Notes: generated by a model not told the origin, from the letters alone. Shown: positions 31,931 through 44,731, counted from the stretch's first letter. The stretch: DNA of 64,000 bases from Laburnicola sp. R22_1 (GCA_014281115.1 JACONQ010000020.1:558001-622000), one strand, 5' to 3'. Numbers and translations: made by a program.

Positions 31931-33720
31931 AGCTAGCGTACAAGGATCCTGATCACCCGGTGTTTCTGATCACTCTACCAAAACGCGACACCTGCACAAA
32001 ACTCGCGATATCTTAGCAACGCTGCTTATAATTGCCATTGACTACACATAGATTCAAGCGCTGCAGCTGCTGTAGCTATAGCAGCTGTTTCTGAGGTGCT
32101 TGATATCGTAGATCTACGTGGTTGGACTGCTGAAGCCTTAGCTGCGCGCATAGCCTCCCTAATACTCTCTACCTCTGCAAAGCGTTGATTTGGGTCTACT
32201 CGAACGCGCTTACGCTGACGCTGAGAGGTAGATATCTCTAGCTGCTGCTCAAGGCGTCTTTTCTCTGCTTCTAGGCCTGCAGCTCTAGTATTTGCAGCTG
32301 CTAGAGCCTTACCTGCTTTCTGTAGGAGCAGCCGGGTCGTACGACCTAGATTCTCAACGCTCTGGACGCTGCGCTGCGCTATATAGAGATCGTGAGGGCC
32401 CTGGGGAGTCGAGAGGAAGCTCTGGAGCTGCTGCTGAGGCTGCTGCTGACGTGTAGGCGTAGTAGGCCTCTGAGAGACCTGCGACGAGCTGAGCACGTGA
32501 TTGATGTTGAATGGGCAGATACCAGATGCCTGCCAGCTAGCTCGAATCACACGCTCTGTGAAGCCTTCCTCCCTAGCTTGATGATAGCAGGTGATAAAGC
32601 GCTCCTTCTTGATAGGCGCAGCGTCGTCGAGTGATGCGAGCTCCTGGATCTGACGTCTGTAACTAGACTTGATTACAGAGAAAGGAGCAAGATCTAGAGG
32701 CTGTAGGACGTGTAAGGAGTGCGCAGGTAGGTATAAGAGCTCGATTCGATGCTGCTTGCAGAGCCAAAGGAAGTCTATATTAATATGGCTGCCGTGACCG
32801 TCGAGGATAAGAAGGCGGTACTGGCCATCACCTATAGCCGTCTCAGGTATGAATATACGCTGTAGCCACTCAACACCTATCGCTTTCGACGTCCATCTGT
32901 TCTCAGAGGTTGTATAGAGCCAGCTAGGCACGGATTTAGCTGGGAACCAGGTAGTCTGTAGGCTCTGGCCTTTGAAGATAACTGCGCAGCGTAGTTTCTG
33001 CCCTGTCGCCGATACGCACTCAATTATAGAGACCCACTCGCGATTCTCTGGAGACCGAATGTAAGCCTTCTTTTTCTAACTACTAGAGAGTACTCTAGTG
33101 TTTGTACATACTCCTAGAGCAACGCCAGTCTCATCCATATTGTATGTATTCTCCGCCTGTATGTTGAGCCGCTGTCGAGTCTGCTCATAGCGCTCTAGGA
33201 ACGCGCGCAACTGCTCTGGAGTCGCTGCATTAGCTCTCTGAGCCTCTAGCTTTCTGCCGACTACAGAGGCGATACGTGGCTGGCGCTTGATAAAGTGGTA
33301 TAGCCAGTGCTTGCCAACAGGACGATCGTCGCCGTTCATACGTAGGATTCGATTGGCCATTTCTCGCGCGCGAGCGTGTGAGGGAGGGCAGGCGCGCGCG
33401 TCTTCTTCAAGGATCCATTCTACTAGAAAGTCCTCCTGTCGAGGAGTTAATCGCTGCTAGTGCTGGTGACTGAGCGAGCTCGTTGTTACGCCACGGAGTC
33501 GCATCGATAGCGTAGACTGGGAGATGCCGTACGCCTTTGCAGCTGCACGCTGACTTGTATAAAGACCTGCAGCGAAATCGCGAATAGCGGATTGTATAGC
33601 ATGCTCGCGGGCGTCCATATTGATGAGCGTTGTAGAGAGATATCGCGTGTTTTGTTCAGGTGTCGCGTTTTGATGGGGTGATCAGAAACACCGGGTGATC
33701 AGGATCCTTGTACGCTAGCT
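31931..33720 (-). mobile_element. Pogo/Fot1-type DNA transposon, 1790 bp, well preserved
   Basis: Inverted repeats: the outer 43 bp are identical (start AGCTAGCGTACAAGGATCCT, then GATCACCCGGTGTTTCTGATC), and imperfect similarity continues to ~90 bp. TA duplications at 31929-31930 and 33721-33722. Normal GC content inside an AT-rich host. Confidence 0.9.
32026..33618 (-). pseudogene. Pogo/Fot1-type transposase with two TAG stops
   Basis: A single frame of 530 codons from the ATG at 33618 (MDAREHAIQSAIRDF...), interrupted by TAG in SHQH*QRLTPRQ (about 33451) and in VLSSS*KKKAY (33076-33078). HTH region: SQRAAAKAYGISQSTLSMRL. CENPB-type part: GKHWLYHFIKRQP. DDE core: NTYNMDETGV, LLILDGHGSHINIDF and LQPLDLAPFSVIKSSYRR, with all three Asp present. 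The C-terminus is Gln/Ala-rich with a predicted coiled coil (AGLEAEKRRLEQQLEI). Both stops are C-to-T/G-to-A type. Catalytically complete on paper but truncated. Confidence 0.85.
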
Positions 33721-33904
33721 TATAGGAAGAGAGTTAGATAAAATAGTTAAGTTAGTTGCTATTATAATTATGATTATTATTATTACAGTAAAAAATATTA
33801 TTAAAGAAATTATTTATTATAGAATATAGTAGTTAGTTAAATAGTCAGCCTAGGATCACGTAACATTATAAATTAATCCTAGGGGAGAAATTTACTATTA
33901 GTAT

Positions 33905-36314
33905 ATACTTAGAGTCTTTAGCCTCCTTAATTAATTATCTCTAACTACGGCCCTTAATTTATTTCTATCTTCTTAGCTACTTTATACTAGCTTATAGATA
34001 GTAAGTAACTTCTCTTTATAGTAAGGTATTTATAAATTAATAGCTAAACTAAAATTATAAATAAGTATCTTAATTAGTATCTGCGTCTGTTTATTAACTT
34101 TTATTAAGATAACTAGTTAGATTTGCTGCCTAGCATAGACTAGGCCTAAGCGATACTACTCTATAATAGCACTAGAGTTTCTCTTTTTAAAATTAAGTTT
34201 AGATATTAGCTATACTTTTACTAGAACTAGCGTAAGCATATTTAACTAGTTCCTAAATCTCTAGATAATATTACTTTAAAAAAAGCTATAGTATAAGTTA
34301 AGGCCTACACTAAAGCGTACAAATTTGTCTATAACACTACCTGCGCTAATATATCTACTACCTAGGAATTATAATTAAATAAGTTAATAAATATAGACAA
34401 GCTATTAATTTATATATTAGGGACTAGATCTTTATTACCCTAAAGGGATTTATTACTAAACGCCTATTAATTAAGTTAGATTATTAAATAAAAGGGCTAT
34501 ATCTAATTATAGGCAAGAAAGGCTACTTCTTTATACTTAAACCTCTATAATTAGGCTGGTAAATAGGTTTGGGGTACCCAGCTTAGATATAGGGTTAGAT
34601 TGGAGTCGCATAGACCCTAGGTATAGGTTAGGTTAGGGTTGTATAGACCCTAGGTATATGTTAGGTTAGGTTGTATAGACTCTAGGTATAGATTAGGTTA
34701 GGTTGTATAAACTTCTAGGTATAGGTTAGATTAGAGTATCTATTAGGATTACGTGAATTATATTATATAAAATTAATAGTAATAAAATTAGTAACTTTAG
34801 TTACTTTTTAAAAGTGTATAAGAAAAGAGATCTAAGTAAAAGTAAAATTAACGCTATTTTACTATTAATATGTATATTTATTATATTTTATTATTGCTAA
34901 CACTATAGTAGCGCTAAGGCCTTAACTACTTTTATAGTGACTGCCTCTAGTAAAAGGAAGTTAGTAGCTTACTATCTAAAAACTTAGAACCTTATATAGT
35001 TTTAATAGTCTTCTTATTAGCTAGTAGCTTATACAAATTATCCCCCTTATCTAATAGCGCTATGTCTCCTAAATTGTCCTTCTCTATATTAGGATCTAAT
35101 AACTTTATAGATTACTTATTAGCTATTATAAACTTAACTATTATAACCTTTTAAATTATTTAAGTAGTAATATTACGCCTTTAATTCCTAATTATATCTC
35201 TACTAGTGTTAAAGACGCGCTTAATACCTACCTATAAAATCTATTCTACTAGAATATTCTTTGTGACCTGCGTAAGTTAAAGGTAAGATATTTAATAAAC
35301 TTTTTACTATGTTAGCATATTAAACCTATTATCCTTTTTAACTATAGGAGTACTTAGATATATTTCTCTTTCTATCTAAGTTAGGTCTAAGTTGTAATTA
35401 ATATCTAGCGTAGCTAAACTTTAGCTAGAGGTAGAAAGGCTACTAGACTATAAATTAGGTAGTAAAGAAGACTTTTAAAACTATTTACTACCTTGTAACT
35501 ATTTTAGGTTAGTATCTAAGACTAGAGTAGGGTCTCTAGCTATTAGGCTATTATAGTAATTAAAGTACTCTAGGAACTATTAGTAGTATATATACTTATT
35601 CTAGATCTTCTATATCTTATTCTATACAACTATTAGTATATAACTATAATAAATCGCTATAATTATAATACCTTATATGCTATAAGCTTTTATAAAGGAT
35701 TTAATATTATTATACAGTTAAATAAGAAACTCTTTTTTTACCTATTTTTAAGTAATACTTACGCAAATTCTCTTATTCTATCTTAGCTATAGTCTATAAA
35801 GCTTTTAGCTATTTAATATTATTTAACTCTTTAATAAGCTTATTGTTTCTTATTTAGAAAATTAAAGAGCTAGTTATATATATGCTAGATATATAGAACC
35901 TAGGGTTTTAGTTCTTACTTAGAAAGTTTATAGCCTCCTTAAACTTTTAGAGCATAGAAGTAATTAACTTAAAATATAACTATTCTAGGGCTAATAGTTA
36001 AAGTTTCTTAAGGTTTTTAAAGTCTACCTCTATAGTGTTGCTATAAGTAGAAGCGTTTAATCTCCTAGTTGTCTTTATTATAATCTTCTTCTCTAGCTAT
36101 ATATTAATATTTGCCTAAAGCTTTAGTGCGCGCTTATATATATTATGCGTAGAGTTTTATCTTATTTAGATATTTTAGATTATAGACAATTGCTTCTTTA
36201 GTAGTATATTACTCTATATAATAAGAAATTGCTTAAATTACTATAGTAACTAGTTAATTGTAATACACATAGCATAGAGCTATGGGCTAGTTAGTCTATA
36301 ATAACTTTTTATAA
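33905..36314. other. AT-rich RIP-degraded DNA, no gene
   Basis: Long stretch without readable frames, probably retrotransposon remains. It contains the short tandem array 34585-34735, listed separately. Confidence 0.5.
34585..34735. repeat. Minisatellite, ~33-bp units rich in TTAGG
   Basis: About 4.5 units of a ~33-bp repeat containing GTATAGGTTAGGTTAGG and TTGTATAGACCCTAG. A related, partly inverted cluster lies at 43180-43330. Not a telomere, since units are interspersed with other sequence. Confidence 0.6.
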
Positions 36315-36325
36315 TAACTTTCTAT

Positions 36326-36438
36326 GTGTGTGTTATTAAATTATCTACCTAGGGGTAGAACGACAAAGGCTTTCATCTCAAATAACATGACAAAAAAAGC
36401 AGAGCCCCCTGCTTAGTAACTAAAAAGAGCGTAAAAGG
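36326..36438 (-). mobile_element. SR1 short repeat, 113 bp
   Basis: Little-mutated copy from GTGTGTGTTATTAAATTATC to GCGTAAAAGG. Perfect 11-bp direct repeats TAACTTTCTAT at 36315-36325 and 36439-36449. Confidence 0.85.
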
Positions 36439-36449
36439 TAACTTTCTAT

Positions 36450-37431
36450 AATAACTTTTAATAATAACTTTTAATAATAACTTTAAATAATAACTTTTTA
36501 TAATAATAGCTAACGTATCTTGTAAAGGAAATTTAGAATAGATATCTATGCCTAGATTTTATTTATATATTGCTGCTATAGCGTCTCTTTAGAGTTAAAA
36601 TTAATAGGCGCTAATAACTTAAAGTAATAGATAATATCTTAAACTATAAGGTTAATAATATAAGCAAGACATAGGATTATATTCTCTTTTTAGTTCTAGG
36701 TAATATTCTTCTCTAATAGTTTGTGCTAGACGCTCTAAGCTAAGGTACTATTATTGCTAGTATTATTATATATAATTACTAGGAGCTTCTGCGCAGTTCC
36801 TATATTCTTAAGAATCTATAGTACCTCTAATACTATTAATACTCTAGTATAGCTACTATATATTAGTATAAAGTTAAGTAGCTTCTCCTTAAGCTGCTAA
36901 GCATTATTAATATAGTAATTATTAATAGCTAGGAAGCTAAGGTAATTGGCCGCAGACTATATAATAAGTAAGATAAAGAGTTTAGTTGCCTTACTAATAT
37001 TACTAAGAATAGCTACCTTAGTAGTGTTAAATTTATTTAAAAATATCTAGTAGAACTTATATTAGCTAGTTATTATAGCGTTAGGTTTAAGGAAATAAAG
37101 AAAGTGTTAAAAGGATAGTTACTCTACTATTTAGAAGGACTAGTTATTATTAATTACTACCTATATATATTTAGTTTTAAATACTTATAAACAGTATATA
37201 ATATATAAAATAGGTATCTTCTTTTTTATACTAAGAAGTAAAAGTCCTTTTATAAATAGGCTTATCCTACTATATATATACTTAGGACCTTATATAGTTA
37301 ATAAGGTACTTAGTACTAATTAGCTAGGTACTAGTAGAGTTAACGCTTAGGTATTATAGTGTATAGCTATAGTTAAAATAGAATATATATAGATAACTAG
37401 AGGGGTACTCTACGCCCTCCTAAAATATAGT
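36450..37431. other. AT-rich RIP-degraded DNA, no gene
   Basis: No readable frame or element boundary. Confidence 0.5.
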
Positions 37432-37446
37432 CTAGATAATACTTAT

Positions 37447-38710
37447 TAAACATCTTCATTGTGTATAGATTCTAACCAAGATTAAGTCCGCACTATACAC
37501 AGAGAGGAGTAAAATAGACGGTACTAAAACCTAGTACCTAGCACATAGTAGTAGCAACAAATTATATATAATATAATAATAATTTGTTATTAACTTTCTT
37601 TGTAGCAGTATTATTAATAGTAGTTAATAGATAGTCTGCTATCTAGCATAACTAAGTTATATATTATCTCTTAACTAGTAGACTATTAGAGAGCTGTAGT
37701 AGACTATAGAGTTGCAACTATAAGAGTAGTATAGGCAATAAAACGCTTAACTATAGTTTAGTTATTATATTCGCAATCTAGTAGTAGCGTAATTATAGTT
37801 TGCTATATGCACAGTATATAAAGTCTGCCTACTTTTATAATATTAGTAATGCCTAGTATACTAAATCTTTATCTTTAATATATAACTACTACTACTATCT
37901 TTTAAATCTAGCTCTTTATCTATTATATCTAGCAATATAACAATATTTTAGTAGCCTAACTATACTACTTCTTCTATATAGGATAGTATAGCTATAGTAG
38001 AGTTCTAAGAGTATATAGAGAACTAGCTAGTCAAAGTTAAAAATAATCCCTAGAAATTTAGCGATTTTATATAGTAAGTAGGATTATTAGAGGGGCTTCT
38101 TAATCTTAATATTTTTAATAACATCTAGCCCTAGCTATTTAGGCCCTAGTAGCTAGTTTTATAACTCTAGATTCTAAAGTGCAAAGCACTCCTTTAGTAC
38201 CTAAATAAAAGGTTAGGTTAGGCGTTTATACTATAATAATAGGACAAAGTAGAAATATTACTAGAAAAGCTTAAAGATAAGAACTAGCAAAGCAAAGGCA
38301 TAGAGTAGCTACTAAATAATAAGTAGTAGTTTCTTAGGGACTATAAAAGTTTAAAAGCGTAGCTATAGCGTAAGAAGCTTATAGACGCAGTAGTAATTAT
38401 CTAAGATACTATTAAGGTAGAGGACTATAACTAAGTAATAAGGGTAAGAGTAAGTAGTAGCAGTAGAAGTATAGGGGAGATAGACAGTAGCGAGATCCTA
38501 GAAAGGATAGAATACAGCTTGCTAGTTGTAAGGAAAAATCTACTATAAAAAAGAGTTAATAAAATAGTTAGGTTAGTTGCTATTATAATAATTATTATTA
38601 TCATTGCAGTAAAAAATATTATTAAAGAAATTATTAATTACGTAACATAGTAGTTAGTTAAACAGCTAGTCTAGGATTACGTAATATTACGAATTAACTC
38701 TAGAGAAAAA
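37447..38710 (-). mobile_element. Family A repeat, complete copy of 1264 bp
   Basis: Bounded by perfect 15-bp direct repeats CTAGATAATACTTAT (37432-37446, 38711-38725). One end is TAAACATCTTCATTGTG with a nearby reversed GGTTAGAATC (B-box-like). The other end is ATTACGAATTAACTCTAGAG plus A5. No terminal inverted or long direct repeats and no readable protein, so it behaves as a non-autonomous element. Confidence 0.75.
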
Positions 38711-38747
38711 CTAGATAATACTTATATAAAGGTAAGAGTTCTAGTAT

Positions 38748-39140
38748 GTGTTGTTAAATTAACTACCTAGGAGTAGAATAATAAAGGCTTTTATCTTAAA
38801 TAACATAATAAAAAAGCAGAGCCTCCTACTTAGTAATTAAAAAGAGCGTAAAAAAGGTAATGGAATTATAAAAAAGCGCGTTTGAACTGCTAAGTAAGCT
38901 TAGCAGTCTTAGCGTGGGGCTACTTCTATAAGCAAAATTTTTATAAAGAGGCTACTTAGAACTTTAGTGGGGAGGGATAAAACTTTAGCACAGCTATACT
39001 ACAGTTATTTTCTCTTCTTTTCTACTATCCTAATTATTATAAATAATATAAGTTAATATATTAATAGGTATATACTACTTTATAAGTAGATAAGAGTAAT
39101 ATATAATAGATATACTATCGCTCTATTACTATATTAAGAT
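38748..39140 (-). mobile_element. Extended SR1 copy
   Basis: GTGTTGTTAAATTAAC, the SR1 body, the GC-rich head GCGCGTTTGAACTGCTAAG, then the ~200-bp extension shared with 22905-23237 and 48230-48632. Outer boundary approximate. Confidence 0.55.
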
Positions 39141-39229
39141 TATCCTTAATAAAGCTTCTATTGCTATTTCTATCTCTCTACGCCTTACTATCTACTCTAA
39201 AGTTTTATTCTATCTATTATGTGAGGGCA

Positions 39230-39427
39230 CCATGGGAGTCATCACGTCGTACATGAGATGATAGGAGTAATCAGGATCCAAATATGAGATAGTAGCGATA
39301 CTCACGTAAGGTGGGTACGTAGGCAGGCTATATACGTAGCCTCGCTTAGGACCTCGCTTAGTAATCGCGCTAGTCCCAAAAAGGTAATATGACGTAAGCG
39401 AGGGGCCCGCACCTCAGATCGGTGACA
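39230..39427. mobile_element. Solo LTR, 198 bp, TG...CA with 5-bp TATTA duplication
   Basis: Begins TGTGAGGGCACCATGG and ends ATCGGTGACA. TATTA occurs immediately before (39225-39229) and after (39428-39432). GC-rich and little mutated compared with its surroundings. It contains a TATATA-type box about mid-element. The parent element is not in the window. Confidence 0.75.
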
Positions 39428-39432
39428 TATTA

Positions 39433-39965
39433 AATACTTATCTAGCGCGAGGAGTAGGTATACTTAACTATCTATAAGGCAGTTCTAGTGTACTAGTTAG
39501 GTTAGTAGCTTATCTAGTTCGCGAAGAACTATAAAGTTAAATTTCTACTCTAATAGATTTAATTGCTCCCTATTAGTAACTAAATCTAAAAGAAGAGACA
39601 AAAGGTAAAGAATAAGGTATTTGTTAATAAGCTCTAGTATAATAAGAATATTATATAAATCTGTAAGATCCTTCTAGCTATTATTACTATTATTACTACT
39701 AAGTTAGCTTATCTAAGCGAGTACGCCGCGTAGCGGCGAGCGCGAATAACTAACAATAGTAGTAGCAATAAGCTAGGTGTACTATATACGCCATAAGTAA
39801 ACTTTATATTAGGACTAGGAGCTTATAGAGTGTAGAGTTGTTAAGGTATTTAAGGTTAGTCTTTAATTAGAATTAGGTGCCGTATATAGTACATATAACC
39901 TTTTATCTTAATCTACTTTAACCTCAAACTAAAAAAAAGGTCAAAAAAGGTGTTTAGCAAGCCGA
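39433..39965 (+). repeat. Repeat family D copy
   Basis: Blocks ACTTATCTAGCGCGAGGAG, GCTATACTATTGC-like segments and TTAATCTACTTTAACCTCAAA are shared, reversed, with 47490-48060, and partly with 28685-29300. It ends near AAGGTGTTTAGCAAGCCGAC. Possible LTR, unproven. Confidence 0.4.
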
Positions 39966-41582
39966 CGAGTTCTAGTATAGATTATAGGTTTATTTATCTT
40001 TAGTCTATTAAGTATTAGACTACTATGCGTCCTATATAGCAAATATCTTTTTTTTATCTTTAACTCTTAAAGGTTTACAGGGAGATATTAGATAAGATAA
40101 ATTATCCTACTTCTTAACATATTAGTCTATAGGGCTAAGATTCTATATCTAAGGAGAGTATCTAGTAGTAAGACAACTAGTTTATTAATATAGGGCTGTA
40201 TATTAATTTCTAAGATAGGGGTAGCACTTAATATAGTACTTAAAAATATTAGTATAATAAAAAGATATAATAACTAGTTAAATAGTTATTTAAAAGAATA
40301 GTAGTTTAAAAGAGGATAGAACAAACTAAATTCTATAATATTAACTATAGTAGTATTTAACTAATATTAAGGTTAGCTAGAAATAGCGTATAGCGCATAG
40401 TATGCTAATAATAAGTTAGTTTTAAATCTAAACTAGTATATAGCCCTTTATTATAGAGTTAGTTTTAGGTAGTAATTAGCTTATTACTATACTACTATAA
40501 GCGGCATTCTTAGCAACTAGTATATAATTATTAGCTATAATAATTAGGTATAGTAAAACTATAACTTTAGCTTATCTTATCCTATATACTAATTATTATC
40601 TAAAACCCTCTTAGCACCTAAGCCCCTTTTATTATTTAAACCCCCCTTATTATTTAAAACCCCCTTAGCACCTAAGCCCCCTTTATTATCTAAACACCCC
40701 TTAGTACCTAAGCCTCTAAAGTCTAAAAAACCCTTAAAGTCTATATCCTTATCTATAATATTAGAGTTATACCTATTTAGTAGCTTTTAGAAATAAGCCT
40801 TAAGCTCCTCTCTATTATCCTTAATTTTCTTTTTACACTCTTTATTATTATTTCCCTTAATATACGCCTTATTGCTATTAAGTATACTATTTTTACTATA
40901 GTTAATAAAGTTAGTAGAAAGACTAGGCTTATAGCAACTAATAATTATTAGTAAAGGTGTATAATAAATAAGTATAATAAACTTATAACTATTCTTTATT
41001 AGTAACTATTATTAGCTTCTTAGTAGTTAGACCTATATTACCTACATTATTGTAGAAGTCCTTCTACTCTTTCTTATTAGTCTTATTTTTAAAGCTATTA
41101 GCCTTAAGCTTTCTTAGGCCTACCTTATATATATTGCGTAAGAGCTTCTTATATATATTACTATAACAAAAATTTATTTACCTACGCAACTTTATAGTGT
41201 AGAAGGGCCTTTCCTCTGACTAGCAGCAATTCTACGCTCAGCTAGGGCTGCTTAGTAGGCCTTTAGATTAACTTTATTCTTAATCTTAATCTACTTTTTA
41301 TATATAGCTATTAGTTTTACTTCTAACTAGTTGCCTACTTCTTATTAATTAACTAATATATAATAATAGAATATAATAATATATTACTTTTCTAATTCTT
41401 AAAGTAGAACTATATAAGCCCTTCTTCTTTTTATGTAAACTATTAATACTTTTACGCTTTAAAGAGTAGTTAGTAGTTTTTATTATTATAAAGCTTTTTT
41501 TAAGCTAATATTATATAGCTTAATTAGCTAATCTAGTAAAGTCTAGTGTTAGGGAGCTTAGGTGACTAATAATTAAAAAAGT
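39966..41582. other. AT-rich RIP-degraded DNA, no gene
   Basis: Includes a pyrimidine-rich part near 40600-40750 with repeated TTAGCACCTAAGCCCCC-like units. No readable coding frame. Confidence 0.45.
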
Positions 41583-41588
41583 TAATAT

Positions 41589-41736
41589 TGACAGAATCTA
41601 CGTATGGGTGTCAGCCAAAGGTGCTAGCTAAGCTCATAAGGCGCGCGAGGCGTGCTAAGAACGCGCTAGTACCTAATCTGGACTAGCGCCGGGGAAACCT
41701 CGGTAGTCGGCGTAAGGTAACTCCGACCTAGTTCCA
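41589..41736. mobile_element. Short GC-rich insertion, probable solo LTR, 148 bp
   Basis: Starts TGACAGAATC and ends CTAGTTCCA. TAATAT is repeated on both sides (41583-41588, 41737-41742). Nearly unmutated GC-rich sequence inside AT-rich DNA. Confidence 0.5.
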
Positions 41737-42103
41737 TAATATCTAGTGCCTTCTCTTCTTTACTATCGAGTGTATTATAAGATCTTTATATAATAGTATA
41801 GGTGCTATTACTAAGTGTACCTTTAAATAGCACTTTATAGTTAGTAGAATAATCTTTTTAAGAGCTACCTTATATGCAATATAAAAGAATAGTACTAACC
41901 TTTTTATTTCTAAATATAAAGTCTTATTTATATTAGTATATAGTGTAATAAAAGGCTATAATTACTAGGTACCTTAGTAAGACCCTTCTACTTATCGCGC
42001 TTAAAATTTGCTAGTATCTATAGGCCGCTGCTTAGGAGGCCCTTTAGGACGTTAGAAGACTCTTCCTTAATAGACGCTATAGTATAGAGTGTAATAATAA
42101 TAT

Positions 42104-42212
42104 TAAAGATCTTCGTTGTGTTAAGATTCGAACCAAGATCGAATTCGCACTATACACAGAGAGGAGTAAAATAGGAGGCACTAAAATCTAGTATCTAGCA
42201 CATAGTGGTGTA
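42104..42212 (-). mobile_element. Family A repeat, 109-bp truncated copy
   Basis: Keeps only the TAAAGATCTTCGTTGTG end. It carries the reverse complement of a perfect B-box-like GGTTCGAATC. Perfect 12-bp direct repeats TAATAATAATAT at 42092-42103 and 42213-42224. Confidence 0.75.
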
Positions 42213-42224
42213 TAATAATAATAT

Positions 42225-43480
42225 ATAATAACTATAGTTAATATTATAGAAATAATAAAAATATTTATTATTATTATAAAAAGTAGCTATAGGGGCCTAT
42301 ACGCATAAGCGAGGCGCTAATAATACTAGTTTTTTTTTTTACTTATCTTACCGCCTATTTAGCTACTCTACCTTACTATTCTCGTAGCTACTTTTTTAAT
42401 ATTTTATAGCTTTAACTACTATATAACTTTAATTTCTAAGATAATAGTATGCTCTAGGCTATCTAGATACTTTAAACTAGTTACTAGTAGATCTTAAGTA
42501 AAAAAAAAAAAGCCGCTAGCTACTAAGGCTATATAAAAGGCGCCTCGTAAAATACTACCTATTACGCTAAAGAGGAAGCACTACTAGAAGCTAGGTAGTA
42601 TATTATTATTATAGCTATTTATTATATATATATTCTAATAATCTACAGCTATTATACTTAGGGAAATTAAAAAGTACTAAAAAAGTATTAAGCCTCTTAT
42701 TAGAAAAATGCTATTCTGCTACCTTATTAAGAAAATAGGATAAAATAATAATAAGAAAGATCTGCGCTTCTAGTCTACTGCGCTAGCTACTTTCTTAGAG
42801 GCAATAGAGGCTTTTCTAGTTAGAATATTTAAAGGTATTTCTTTATACTACGCTACTTCTACTATAAAATAAATACTAATACCTCTAGATACTAATATTA
42901 ACACTATTTATATAAAATAGATTACTATATAGGCTAAGAATATATAGCTAGTAGATAGGTACTATAAGAAGTATATAGATACTAGGTAAATAGTAAGGTG
43001 CTTAGTTAGGTTTAGAATAGCTAGGCGCTTAGTTAGGTTTAATATATATATTTATTACTAAAGCTATACTTTTACTATAATAAGTAAACGTAATAATTAC
43101 TACTATAATAATAAGGATATTTTTATAGTAATTTACTATAAAAATTGCATATAGCTAATAAAAATATAATTAGTTAGACTTAATACAACCTAGTTTATAT
43201 AACTCTAATCTAATCTATAGCCTATACAACTTTAATCTAACCTATACCTATTACTAGTGTAAAATCTATAGGTAAAGATTAGGTTAGGGTTAGGGTCTTA
43301 CGTAAGGGAATCTAACTCCAATCCAACCTATACCTATTTGCTAGTCTACCTATAATATATAAGAGTTTACCTAGTGTTCTACGCTAATAAACTTTAAAAG
43401 AATCTAAATAATCCTTTACTAGGTTAATTACAACCTCTAGAACTACTTATTAAAGTAAATAGAGTTTCTAAGTAGCTAGT
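42225..43480. other. AT-rich RIP-degraded DNA, no gene
   Basis: No readable frame. 43180-43330 contains CAACCTA/TATACCTA-type repeats related to the minisatellite at 34585. Confidence 0.45.
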
Positions 43481-43760
43481 TTCTTATATTCTTAATAGCA
43501 AAGTAGACTATAGAACACTAAAGTACTAGGTAGTATAGGAAGAGTATAACTTTAACCTAACCTACTACTCTACTAATAACTTTATTAACTCTTCTTTGCT
43601 AATTAAAACTTACTATTAAAAGTACTCTAAGTAAGCTAGTCTATTAAAATAGTTACCTATTTAGCTAGACGCTACCCTCTAAGACACCTTTCTAGAGCCT
43701 ATTTCTAAAAATAATATCCCTATAAAGATAGGGTTAAAGCACTATACTAGGTGTGCTTAG
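43481..43760 (+). pseudogene. Chromodomain-like C-terminus of a Ty3/gypsy integrase
   Basis: Through stops, the plus strand reads LNSKVDYRTLKY, VVEEYNFNLTYYSTNNFINS-like and LLIKTYY. This follows the chromodomain pattern of fungal chromoviruses (ILD.K...LKY.V.W.GY....WYPA.NF.N...L). It is the end of a polyprotein; the upstream integrase core is not recognisable. Confidence 0.5.
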
Positions 43761-44339
43761 CTAGGTGCCTATTACTTTTTAATATCTATATGCCTTTAGG
43801 CTTACGCGCGTAGCTAGATACCTATTACTTTTTACTACTCTTAATCCCCTAAATAGACCTTCTACCCCCTAGCTATTTTTTCTTATCGCTAGCAACCCCT
43901 ATAGCTTTAGGAGCTATCCTGCCCTAATTAAAAACTATATAGTTAGGTTAACACGTTTTTTTTAAAACACTCTTTTATAGTACTAAAAAACCTTATATAA
44001 TATAATTACGCTAGCGTGCAATAAACTAACTAGAAGATTTTTAACTAACTACGTTTTTATATAGTGTTAGAGCTAAAAATACACTCTATTAGTAAAATAC
44101 TAAATGCTAGGATATAGTTTCTAATCTAGTACTAATTTATCCCTAACTACTTTTCTTAAGATCTCTACTAAATTGTATCTAAATTAAAAACTAAGGCTAC
44201 TACTAGAACTATAGGAGCCTATTGCCCCTATTCTAGCCCTCTTTACTTCTAAAATAGTACTAGTTATGTTAAAAATTTGCTAAAATACCTTATTTTTATA
44301 TACTTTATTTTTTATTTTTAGGCCTTAAAAGAGAGATTA
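43761..44339. other. AT-rich DNA homologous to the LTR-element interior
   Basis: 43905-44270 is the reversed counterpart of 17760-18114 plus 20256-20280, continuous here. This shows the empty target site of the transposon at 18115. No gene. Confidence 0.5.
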
Positions 44340-44731
44340 TACAATAGTTTGTATCTACCTCTCTATTAGTTATTTACTATTGTCTTTTATTTTACACCCT
44401 AATAGCGCCTTTTATCTTATAGAAAGTACTTTTTCTAGTTAGTATTAGTATATAGTTAGTGTAGACCTATACCCTACGCTACCTACTATATAAGTAAGGG
44501 CTCCTTAGGTTCCTTTCTTATCTCCTATCTTAGTATGTGGCGTTAATTTATCTATCTAGGGGTAGGACGACAAAGGTTTTCATCTCAAATAATATGACAA
44601 AAAAAGCAGAGCCCTCTGCTTAGTAATTAAAAAGAGCCCTATCTTAGTATAGTCTTAATTTAGTTATCTCTTTTAACTATACTAGCTATTCCTAAGAGGT
44701 TTGCCCTATAAGACTGTGTACCGCCCTTATA
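44340..44731 (-). repeat. Reversed LTR of the 17417-22714 family with an SR1 insertion
   Basis: Reverse complement of the 288-bp LTR (TATAAGGGCGGTACACAG start at 44731), enlarged by the SR1 copy at 44537-44637. Confidence 0.6.
44537..44637 (-). mobile_element. SR1 short repeat, 101 bp
   Basis: GTGGCGTTAATTTATC start and truncated after AAAAAGAGC. Perfect 13-bp direct repeats CCTATCTTAGTAT at 44524-44536 and 44638-44650. Confidence 0.85.

Larger units (their letters stand above)
30891..33892 (-). mobile_element. Family A repeat with a nested pogo transposon
   Basis: About 1.2 kb of family A (30891-31930 and 33723-33892) interrupted by 31931-33720. Perfect 12-bp direct repeats TACTATTAGTAT at 30879-30890 and 33893-33904. 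Confidence 0.7.

Noticed and set aside
34585..34735. TTAGG-rich repeats that look telomeric
   Set aside because: Units are ~33 bp with intervening TATAGACCC sequence and the array is short and internal; not a telomere tract.
37447..38710. Family A as an LTR retrotransposon (TTCTGGCGCC-like primer-site motif inside)
   Set aside because: No long terminal direct repeats, and target duplications are 12-15 bp rather than 4-6 bp; a non-LTR type of insertion fits better.
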